Source: DATBDM01 sp036269915 (GTDB taxonomy: Bacteria; Actinomycetota; Thermoleophilia; Solirubrobacterales; Solirubrobacteraceae). From it: a DNA stretch of 5,455 nucleotides. The DNA is taken from positions 1 to 5,455 of the forward strand of contig DATBDM010000283.1 in assembly GCA_036269915.1 (NCBI GenBank), given 5' to 3'. Position numbers and translations under genes: made by a program. Below, in pieces: positions 1 through 4,628 of this stretch (positions are counted from its first letter, which is position 1; the number at the start of each line of letters is the position of its first letter). The notes below the pieces were generated by a model. It was given only the letters and a program-made list of their open reading frames with translations, was not told where the DNA came from and did no database searches.

Positions 1-56
1 AGATCGAGCGGGCCGCCTACGAGCTGCTCCAGCACCTCGACGAAACATCCTCCTAA
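1..56 (+). CDS. C-terminal fragment of an unidentified protein
   Basis: This is an open frame entering from the left edge and ending at TAA 54-56. The visible residues are IERAAYELLQHLDETSS, which look like an amphipathic C-terminal helix. In this frame 15 of 17 third positions are G or C, against a poor bias in the other plus frames, which supports real coding. The fragment is too short to assign a family. Many bacterial peroxiredoxin genes sit next to a redox-sensing regulator, so a regulator is possible, but nothing visible proves it. The antisense frame also has a fair third-position bias, so a minus-strand gene is not fully excluded. The next gene starts 62 bp downstream and appears to have its own promoter region. 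Confidence 0.4.
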   Translation, partial: IERAAYELLQHLDETSS

Positions 57-70
57 ACCCGACCGGTTTT

Positions 71-82
71 ACGGACATCCGT
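71..82. promoter_or_regulatory. Palindromic operator candidate upstream of the peroxiredoxin gene
   Basis: ACGGA-CA-TCCGT is a perfect inverted repeat with 5-bp arms and a 2-bp spacer. It lies 36 bp before the peroxiredoxin start codon and just upstream of TATCAC (87-92), the best -10-like hexamer here (4 of 6 matches to TATAAT). A dimeric regulator bound here would cover the core promoter, so repression is the simpler reading. No regulator family is assigned, and a 10-bp match can arise by chance. Confidence 0.35.
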
Positions 83-108
83 CTGGTATCACTCGTAGGC
101 AGCGACCC

Positions 109-113
109 AGGAG
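109..113 (+). promoter_or_regulatory. Shine-Dalgarno site of the peroxiredoxin gene
   Basis: AGGAG lies 5 nt before the ATG at 119. It is the only strong Shine-Dalgarno sequence next to a gene start in this window. It fixes the peroxiredoxin start and shows that this transcript has a normal leader, unlike several neighbours. Confidence 0.8.
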
Positions 114-118
114 ATCCC

Positions 119-781
119 ATGAGCCTCACCATCGGCGATACCGCACCCGACTTCGAAGTCGACACCACCGAGGGCCCGATCAAGTTCCACGAGTGGATCG
201 GCGACTCGTGGGCGGTCCTCTTCTCCCACCCCCGCGACTTCACGCCCGTCTGCACGACGGAGCTCGGCTACATGGCCTCCATCAAGCCGGAGTTCGACAA
301 GCGCAACGTGAAGATCATCGGCCTCTCCGTGGACCCGAGCGAGAACCACGAGCAGTGGGCCAAGGACATCGAGGAGACGCAGGGGACCGCCCCCAACTAC
401 CCGATGATCGCCGACACCGACTTCAAGGTCGCCAAGGCGTACGGGATGCTGCCCTCTGACGTGAGCGGCGACCCGACCGAGCGCACGCCGGCCCAGAACG
501 CGACGCTGCGCAACGTGTTCGTGATCGGCCCGGACAAGAAGATCAAGCTCGTCCTGATCTATCCGATGACGACCGGCCGCAACTTCGACGAGGTGCTGCG
601 CGTCATCGATTCGCTGCAGTTGACCGCCAACCACGCGGTCGCCACCCCGGCGCAGTGGCAGCCGGGCGAGGACGTGATCATCGGCGGATCGGTCTCCAAC
701 GACCAGGCCAAGGAGCGCTACCCGGACGGCTGGAAGGAGCCCAAGCCCTACATCCGGATCGTCCCCGCTCCGACGAAGTAA
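119..781 (+). CDS. 1-Cys peroxiredoxin (Prx6 family)
   Basis: This cytosolic thiol peroxidase of 220 residues should reduce hydrogen peroxide and organic hydroperoxides. The AhpC/TSA thioredoxin fold starts at the N-terminus (IGDTAPDF, residues 5-12). The active-site segment HPRDFTPVCTTE spans residues 37-48, with peroxidatic Cys45, Thr42 and Pro38. The conserved active-site arginine is probably Arg131 in TLRNVFVIG. Cys45 is the only cysteine in the protein, so there is no resolving cysteine and an external thiol must recycle the enzyme. The C-terminal domain carries the Prx6-type ending YPDGWKEPKPYIR (201-213), and the length matches that family. The start is set by AGGAG 5 nt upstream. The gene stands alone on its strand, converging on the SDR gene, and may be controlled through the upstream palindrome. 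The reductant cannot be read from the window. Confidence 0.95.
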   Translation: MSLTIGDTAPDFEVDTTEGPIKFHEWIGDSWAVLFSHPRDFTPVCTTELGYMASIKPEFDKRNVKIIGLSVDPSENHEQWAKDIEETQGTAPNYPMIADTDFKVAKAYGMLPSDVSGDPTERTPAQNATLRNVFVIGPDKKIKLVLIYPMTTGRNFDEVLRVIDSLQLTANHAVATPAQWQPGEDVIIGGSVSNDQAKERYPDGWKEPKPYIRIVPAPTK

Positions 782-783
782 GT

Positions 784-796
784 CCCGCGCGGCGGG
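784..796. terminator. Compact GC hairpin between convergent genes
   Basis: CCCGC-GCG-GCGGG forms a 5-bp stem with a 3-nt loop, 2 nt after the peroxiredoxin stop and inside the 19-bp gap to the SDR stop. Being symmetric, it could act on both transcripts. There is no U-tract, so its activity as an intrinsic terminator is uncertain. Confidence 0.4.
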
Positions 797-825
797 CTGC
801 TCAGGTCGTCTTGATCAGCCCGCCG
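790..825. repeat. 10-bp inverted repeat overlapping the SDR 3' end
   Basis: CGGCGGGCTG (790-799) is matched perfectly by its reverse complement CAGCCCGCCG (816-825), leaving a 16-nt loop. The right arm lies in the last codons of the SDR gene. It shares bases with the smaller hairpin at 784-796, so only one of the two can form at a time. The larger one would be the more stable stem and could end the peroxiredoxin transcript. Confidence 0.4.
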
Positions 826-1586
826 TCGATCACGAAGCTCGAGCCGGTCACGTTGCCGGTCCGCGGCGAGGCGAGCACGGCCACGAGCGTCGCAACCTCC
901 TCGGGCGTGGTGAAGCGCCCGGACGGGATGCCCTGGGCGATCATCTGCCCGCGGACCGCATCGGCGTCCCCGCCGGTGGCCCGCGCGATCGTCGCCGCCA
1001 CGCCGGAGTCGCCGAGCCAGAGGTCGGTCGCGACGGGTCCCGGCGACACGTTGTTGACGCGGATGCCGCGCGAGCCGAACTCCTGTGCGAGCGCCTTGGC
1101 GACGTTGACCAGCGCCGCCTTCGCCGCGCCGTAGTCGACGACGCCGCCGTCGGGCGCGAAGAACGCGTTGACCGAGGCGACGTTGACGATGGCGCCCGGC
1201 GCGTCGCGGCTCGTCATGTCCGCGATGGCTGCACGCGTCGCGCGCAGCGCGGCGAAGAAGTTCAGCTGCATCGAGGCCTCGAACTCCTCGTCGCTGATGG
1301 CGAGGAAGCCCTCGGTGCGCACGCGCACGCCGCCGACGTTGTTGACGAGCACGTCGACCCGGCCGTGCCGGTCGATCGCGTGCGCGACCAGCTGCGCCGG
1401 GCCATCCGGCGCGACGAGGTCGACGGCGAACGGCGTCACGCCGTCGATCCCCTCCAGCGAGCCGATCGTGCGCGCGCCGGCCACCACCCGCATCCCCTCC
1501 TCCGCGAGCTCGCGCACCACGGCCAGTCCGATGCCCTTGCTCGCGCCGGTGACGACGGCGATGCGATCCCGCAGCTTGAGGTCCAT
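801..1586 (-). CDS. Short-chain dehydrogenase/reductase (classical SDR)
   Basis: This 261-residue NAD(P)-dependent oxidoreductase has a Rossmann fold and should act in the cytosol. The nucleotide-binding TGASKGIG motif is at 13-20 and the NNVG variant of NNAG at 82-85. The catalytic tetrad Asn109-Ser138-Tyr152-Lys156 is complete (YGAAK, 152-156). SPGPVATDL follows at 181-189, and the ending VIDGG is typical. Basic residues Lys17 and Arg39 favour NADPH, which is inference. The substrate is unknown: the family covers 3-oxoacyl reductases, sugar and secondary-alcohol dehydrogenases, and the neighbours give no clue. The ATG at 1586 puts the Rossmann motif at the usual distance from the N-terminus. 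No Shine-Dalgarno is visible; TAGCGT ends 6 nt before the start, suggesting a leaderless mRNA. The gene is divergent from the M24 peptidase gene. Confidence 0.93.
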   Translation of the reverse strand: MDLKLRDRIAVVTGASKGIGLAVVRELAEEGMRVVAGARTIGSLEGIDGVTPFAVDLVAPDGPAQLVAHAIDRHGRVDVLVNNVGGVRVRTEGFLAISDEEFEASMQLNFFAALRATRAAIADMTSRDAPGAIVNVASVNAFFAPDGGVVDYGAAKAALVNVAKALAQEFGSRGIRVNNVSPGPVATDLWLGDSGVAATIARATGGDADAVRGQMIAQGIPSGRFTTPEEVATLVAVLASPRTGNVTGSSFVIDGGLIKTT

Positions 1587-1592
1587 GGACCG

Positions 1593-1598
1593 ACGCTA
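1593..1598 (-). promoter_or_regulatory. Putative -10 element of the SDR gene (leaderless)
   Basis: On the minus strand TAGCGT fits the actinobacterial -10 pattern TANNNT. It is separated from the ATG by 6 nt, placing transcription initiation at or next to the start codon. No purine-rich ribosome binding site is present. No convincing -35 is seen. Confidence 0.45.
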
Positions 1599-1606
1599 GC
1601 CGGACC

Positions 1607-1620
1607 TGCACTACGGTGCA
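1607..1620. promoter_or_regulatory. Palindrome over the M24 peptidase promoter
   Basis: TGCAC-TACG-GTGCA is a perfect inverted repeat with 5-bp arms and a 4-bp spacer. It contains the proposed -10 TACGGT (1612-1617) of the peptidase gene and falls where the -35 of the divergent SDR promoter would lie. A protein bound here could affect both genes. The binding protein is unknown. Confidence 0.4.
1612..1617 (+). promoter_or_regulatory. Putative -10 element of the M24 peptidase gene (leaderless)
   Basis: TACGGT matches TANNNT and ends 8 nt before the ATG at 1626, so the transcript probably starts at or within a base or two of the start codon. No Shine-Dalgarno sequence exists in the gap. The -35 region would fall near 1589-1594, on top of the SDR -10 element, and is not well conserved. 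Confidence 0.45.
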
Positions 1621-1625
1621 CGGCC

Positions 1626-2735
1626 ATGACCGACGCCCTGCTGCTCGTCGGCGGCACCACGAGCTCGCCGGAGGTCCGGCACGAGATCGCCGCCGACATC
1701 CCGGATCCGGTGATCTGGCTGCGCCGCGGCGACGAGGCCACCGTGTGGGCCTCGCCGCTGGACCTCGAGCCGATCCGCGCCGCCGGCGCGATCGACGACA
1801 TCCGCTCCGCCGACGACCTCGGGTTCTCCCGCCTGCGCACGCAGCACCCGATGCCGGAGGTGTTCGCCGAGATGGCGCGCCGCGCCGTCGACGGCATCTC
1901 CACCGTGCGCGTCCCCTGGGACTTCCCCATGCGCGTCGCCGACGCGCTGCGCGACGCCGGCGTCGCGGTGACCGCCGACGCCGTCGCGTTCGCCGCGCGC
2001 CGCCGCGCCAAGCGCACGTGGGAGCTCGAGGGCATGCGGCTCGCGGCGGGCGCCGCCCAGACCGCGCTGCTCGAGGCCGCCGCGATGCTGCGCGACGAGC
2101 TCGAGGGACTGACCTGCGAGCGCCTCCGCGAACGGATGACGACCGCGCTGCTGGCCAACGGCGCCGAGAGCGAGGAGGTCCTGATCCATGCCGGCGCGGC
2201 GCAGCCCGCCGGGCACGACCTCGGCTTCGGCCCGATCGAGCGCGACCTCCCCGTCCAGATCGACTGCTTCCCGCGCCACCGCGCCAGCGGGATGTACATC
2301 GACATGTCGCGCACCTGGGTGCCGGGCACGCCGAGCGACGCCGTGCAGCGCCACTGGCAGGACATCATGGACGCCTACCGCGCCGCGCTCGCCGACGCGC
2401 GGCCGGGCGTCGAGGACCTCTACGGGCGCGCCTGCGACGTGCTCGAGTCGCGCGGCCATCCGACGCAGCGCCGTCCCGGCGACGGGCTCGAGAAGCCCGA
2501 CCGCGGCTTCCGCTACTCGCTCGGCCACGGCGTCGGGCTCGAGGTCCACGAGGCGCCGTCGCTCGGCCGCCGCCCCGACCCGCTGGCCGAGGGCGACACC
2601 GTCGCCATCGAGCCGAGCCTGAGCTACGACGGGATCGGCTTCGTGATGGTCGAGGAGACCGTCCAGGTCACGCCCGACGGCGGCCGCTACCTGGCCGAGC
2701 CGCTCCCGTTCGAGCTGCGGGTGCCCGGCGCCTGA
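1626..2735 (+). CDS. M24 family metallopeptidase (Xaa-Pro aminopeptidase type)
   Basis: This 369-residue protein has an N-terminal domain (about 1-125) and a C-terminal pita-bread catalytic domain (about 130-365). All five dinuclear-metal ligands are present: Asp213, Asp226 (IDMSRTW), His301 (LGHGVGLEVHE), Glu329 (AIEPSL) and Glu343 (MVEETVQVT). Probable accessory catalytic histidines are His197 and His308. It should remove N-terminal residues before proline, or cleave Xaa-Pro dipeptides, in the cytosol; no signal peptide is seen. Asp213 and Asp226 are 13 residues apart, against 11 in E. coli PepP, with the loop PRHRASGMYID marking a distinct M24 subgroup. The frame stays open further upstream into the SDR gene, but ATG 1626 is chosen because it is the first start outside that gene and fits the -10 element. 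The 3' end overlaps the methyltransferase gene. Confidence 0.9.
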   Translation: MTDALLLVGGTTSSPEVRHEIAADIPDPVIWLRRGDEATVWASPLDLEPIRAAGAIDDIRSADDLGFSRLRTQHPMPEVFAEMARRAVDGISTVRVPWDFPMRVADALRDAGVAVTADAVAFAARRRAKRTWELEGMRLAAGAAQTALLEAAAMLRDELEGLTCERLRERMTTALLANGAESEEVLIHAGAAQPAGHDLGFGPIERDLPVQIDCFPRHRASGMYIDMSRTWVPGTPSDAVQRHWQDIMDAYRAALADARPGVEDLYGRACDVLESRGHPTQRRPGDGLEKPDRGFRYSLGHGVGLEVHEAPSLGRRPDPLAEGDTVAIEPSLSYDGIGFVMVEETVQVTPDGGRYLAEPLPFELRVPGA

Positions 2736-3469
2736 ACCGCGGCGCGGTAGCAGCGGCTGATGACCGGCACGTCGACCGGCTCGCGGTAGCGCGGGTCGGC
2801 GGCGAGCGCGTGGCGGACCTCCTCGAGGAGCGCCGCGCGCCGCTCGGGCGCCAGCACGATCATCGCGCTGTAGGTGCCGGCGAGGCCGACGAGGTCCTCG
2901 CGGGAGTAGCGCCGCGTCGAGCGGACGACGTGCGGGCCCTCGACGGCGGCGAAGCCCTCGCCGGGCATGACCTCGAGCGCGCGCGGACCGTGCCCGCCGC
3001 GCTGCTGCGTGCCGCCGGGCCGCAGCGTCCTCCAGAGCTCGGCGACCCAGGGGATCTCGCGGTCGATCGACGTCCACAGGACGCCGAGCCGCCCGCCGGG
3101 CCGGAGGACCCGCGCCGCCTCGGGCACCGCGCGGCGGGCGTCGACCCAGTGCCAGGCCGAGGAGACGAGCACGGCGTCCTGGCTGGCGTCCTCGAGCCCG
3201 AGCGCCTCGCCGGTGCCCGCGCGCACGGTCGCCGCGGGGACGCGCTCGGCGAGCACGCGACGCATCCGCTCGTCGGGCTCGACGGCGGTGACGTGCGCCA
3301 CGCGGCCGGCCAGCAGGCGCGTGAGGGCGCCGGTCCCCGCGCCGACGTCGGCGACGGCGGTCGCGTGCTCGGGCAGCAGCCAGTCGAGCGCCGCGGGCGC
3401 CGGAATGGGGCGGAAGCGGTCGTAGTCCTCGGACACGGCCCCGAAGGAGAGGGCGCGCCGCGCGCTCAC
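2687..3469 (-). CDS. Class I SAM-dependent methyltransferase
   Basis: This is a 260-residue Methyltransf_11 type protein. SAM-binding motif I is ADVGAGTG (40-47), the acidic residue ending the second strand is Glu64 (AVEPD), and a motif-IV-like segment DAVLVSSAWHWVD (97-109) is followed by the post-motif RVLRPGGRLGVLW (119-131). The leading segment FGAVSEDYDRFRP (9-21) is common in this group. The substrate is not readable; small-molecule methylation is likelier than protein or nucleic acid. Start: GTG at 3469 shares GTGA with the TGA of the upstream lipoprotein gene, so translation is probably coupled. The conserved domain ends near ISRCYRA; the last 17 or so residues are a Ser/Gly-rich tail encoded opposite the end of the M24 peptidase gene, giving a 49-bp convergent overlap. 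Confidence 0.9.
   Translation of the reverse strand: MSARRALSFGAVSEDYDRFRPIPAPAALDWLLPEHATAVADVGAGTGALTRLLAGRVAHVTAVEPDERMRRVLAERVPAATVRAGTGEALGLEDASQDAVLVSSAWHWVDARRAVPEAARVLRPGGRLGVLWTSIDREIPWVAELWRTLRPGGTQQRGGHGPRALEVMPGEGFAAVEGPHVVRSTRRYSREDLVGLAGTYSAMIVLAPERRAALLEEVRHALAADPRYREPVDVPVISRCYRAAVQAPGTRSSNGSGSAR
2736..2748 (+). terminator. Compact hairpin after the M24 peptidase stop
   Basis: ACCGC-GGC-GCGGT, a 5-bp stem with a 3-nt loop, begins on the base after the TGA of the M24 gene and lies within the methyltransferase coding region. Its shape and position mirror the hairpin after the peroxiredoxin gene. There is no U-tract, so termination is only suggested. Confidence 0.35.
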
Positions 3470-3948
3470 AGGCTGCTCGTCTGCAGCTCGTCCATCAGCC
3501 CGCGCAGGCGCAGCACGAGCGGGCGGACCGGCCCGCGCAGGTGCCCGTCGGCGGCCGTGCCCACGCGGCCGTCGCGCCGCAGCACGTAGCGGAACCCGTC
3601 GCGGCTGGGCCTGACGCCGGACGCGTCGGTGCCGCGGAGGTCGACGGCGCGCACCAGCCTGCGCATGCGCGCGAGCTGCGCCCGGTCGAGGTGGGACGTG
3701 ATGACCTTGATGCCCATCTGGGTGTGGAGCAGGTTGCGATAGCGCAGCGTGCCGTCGCGGTAGATCGTCATCTCCTCCGGGACGCCGGTCTCCTCGAAGT
3801 TGCGCCACACGTAGAGCAGCTTCGGCTTGCTCTGGTGGGCCGCCGGAGCCGGCTGCGGCGCAGCGCCCGGCGGCTTGGCGGCGCCTCCGCACCCGGCCAC
3901 GCAGACCGCGACGGCGATCCCGGCGATCGGCGTCCTCCGCGCTCGCAT
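3466..3948 (-). CDS. Small secreted lipoprotein of unknown function
   Basis: This 160-residue protein starts with a lipoprotein signal peptide: basic n-region MRARR, hydrophobic segment 7-18 and lipobox VAGC (17-20), so Cys20 should be lipidated and anchor the protein on the outer face of the membrane. A Pro/Ala-rich linker (23-43) follows, then a compact domain (44-155). The order there is a strand with FEETG, a strand-turn TIYRDGTLRYRN (61-72), a helix DRAQLARMRRLVRAVDL (88-104), a strand DGFRYVLRRDGR (117-128) and a C-terminal helix (140-155). This order resembles small emfourin-like metalloprotease-inhibitor domains, a weak inference. ATG 3948 is chosen over an upstream GTG (3993) because it begins the signal peptide directly. 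It is followed by the methyltransferase gene (GTGA overlap) and diverges from the M23 peptidase gene. Confidence 0.8.
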   Translation of the reverse strand: MRARRTPIAGIAVAVCVAGCGGAAKPPGAAPQPAPAAHQSKPKLLYVWRNFEETGVPEEMTIYRDGTLRYRNLLHTQMGIKVITSHLDRAQLARMRRLVRAVDLRGTDASGVRPSRDGFRYVLRRDGRVGTAADGHLRGPVRPLVLRLRGLMDELQTSSL

Positions 3949-3955
3949 CCGACCA

Positions 3956-3961
3956 ATGATC
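3956..3961 (-). promoter_or_regulatory. Possible -10 element of the lipoprotein gene
   Basis: GATCAT on the minus strand (4 of 6 matches to TATAAT) ends 7 nt before the ATG at 3948. There is no Shine-Dalgarno sequence in that gap, so a leaderless or nearly leaderless mRNA is possible. It lacks the leading T of TANNNT, so support is weaker than at the SDR and M24 starts. Confidence 0.25.
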
Positions 3962-3997
3962 GCGGATGGGGAAGCGGGACGACGCCGCACCACCCAC

Positions 3998-4003
3998 TAC
4001 CCT
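3998..4003 (+). promoter_or_regulatory. Possible -10 element of the M23 peptidase gene
   Basis: TACCCT fits TANNNT and ends 10 nt before the GTG at 4014, implying a leader of only a few bases. No clear -35 is visible. CCCTG (4000-4004) is repeated inverted as CAGGG (4022-4026), flanking the GTG with a 17-nt loop. Confidence 0.3.
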
Positions 4004-4013
4004 GGCTCGCTTC

Positions 4014-4628
4014 GTGTTTCGCAGGGGACCGAAAAACGGCCGGATGCTGGCCGCGGCATCCGCCGTGGCGCTCGCGTGCGCGAGCAGCGCCGCGCACGCC
4101 GCCACGCTCGATCCCGCGGGCCGCGTGCGCCCGTTCAGTGTGCTGTCCGAGGCCGCATCACGGCCGGCGTGGCTCGAGCAGGCCGAGCGGCGCCGGCTCG
4201 CGGAGCGCGGCGACGCCGCGCCCGTGTTCCCGGTGCGCGGCGCGCACGACTACGGCACCGCGGAGAACCGCTTCGGCGGCGCTCGCGACCACGGAGGGCA
4301 GGACGTCCTCGCCCCCTGCGGCCAACCGGTCGTCGCGGCGCGCGGCGGGAAGGTGACCGACGTCAAGTTCGAGGGCGCGGCCGGCAACTACGCGGTCGTC
4401 CACGCCGTCGACGACACCAGCCAGGTCTACATGCACCTGCGCGACGCGGCGTCCGTCCGCCCCGGCGAGCGGATCGCGGCCGGGGAGCGGATCGGGCGCG
4501 TCGGGCAGACCGGCGACGCCTCGACCTGCCACCTGCACTTCGAGCTCTGGACCGCGCCGGGCTGGTACGCCGGCGGCCGCGCGATCGACCCTCTCCCCGC
4601 GCTGCGGCGCTGGGACGCCACGCCCTAG
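4014..4628 (+). CDS. Secreted M23 (LytM) family zinc metallopeptidase
   Basis: This predicted peptidoglycan endopeptidase has 204 residues. An N-terminal signal peptide has a basic n-region (RRGPKNGR, 3-10), a hydrophobic stretch (11-27) and likely cleavage after AHA (29). A linker (30-70) precedes the LytM domain (about 71-196). Zinc ligands are His93 and Asp97 (HGGQD) and His175 of HLH (173-175); His141 in VYMHL and His173 are the expected catalytic histidines. All are present, so the enzyme should be active. Cys102 (APCG) and Cys172 (STCHLHFE) flank the active site and could form a disulphide after export. It probably cleaves peptide cross-links in the wall. The start is uncertain: GTG 4014 gives a normal signal peptide; ATG 3966 adds 16 residues; ATG 4044 would lose the basic region. 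The gene ends on a CTAG shared with the glycosylase gene. Confidence 0.9.
   Translation: MFRRGPKNGRMLAAASAVALACASSAAHAATLDPAGRVRPFSVLSEAASRPAWLEQAERRRLAERGDAAPVFPVRGAHDYGTAENRFGGARDHGGQDVLAPCGQPVVAARGGKVTDVKFEGAAGNYAVVHAVDDTSQVYMHLRDAASVRPGERIAAGERIGRVGQTGDASTCHLHFELWTAPGWYAGGRAIDPLPALRRWDATP
4625..4628. other. CTAG double stop shared by convergent genes
   Basis: The palindrome CTAG supplies the TAG stop of the M23 gene (4626-4628, plus) and the TAG stop of the glycosylase gene (4627-4625, minus). The genes therefore overlap by 4 bp and have no intergenic DNA. Confidence 0.85.

Noticed and set aside
89..634. 181-codon minus frame antisense to the peroxiredoxin gene
   Set aside because: It is the antisense of a conserved enzyme and shows only the composition expected from complementing its codons.
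1586..1595. The 10-mer TGGACCGACG also occurs on the minus strand upstream of the glycosylase gene (about 5264-5273)
   Set aside because: In a 5.4-kb GC-rich window many 10-mer coincidences are expected across both strands, and its position relative to the two starts differs (40 nt against about 13 nt).
1365..1625. N-terminal extension of the M24 peptidase frame back into the SDR gene
   Set aside because: The extra 87 residues are antisense to conserved SDR sequence, have Arg/His-rich composition and precede a normal ATG with a plausible promoter.
801..2735. SDR and M24 peptidase as a dedicated metabolic pair
   Set aside because: Shared control is possible from the promoter geometry, but neither protein shows a substrate that would link them, so no pathway is claimed.
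1611..3589. Very long open frames opposite or out of phase with the M24 and methyltransferase genes (up to 657 and 488 codons)
   Set aside because: Their translations are Arg/Ala/Gly-rich low-complexity with no domain, as expected for antisense and out-of-phase frames in GC-rich DNA. The overlapping real genes have complete catalytic motifs.
3966..4013. Longer M23 peptidase start at ATG 3966
   Set aside because: It would place 16 unhydrophobic residues ahead of an otherwise normal signal peptide and crowd the divergent lipoprotein promoter. GTG 4014 is preferred, though not proven.
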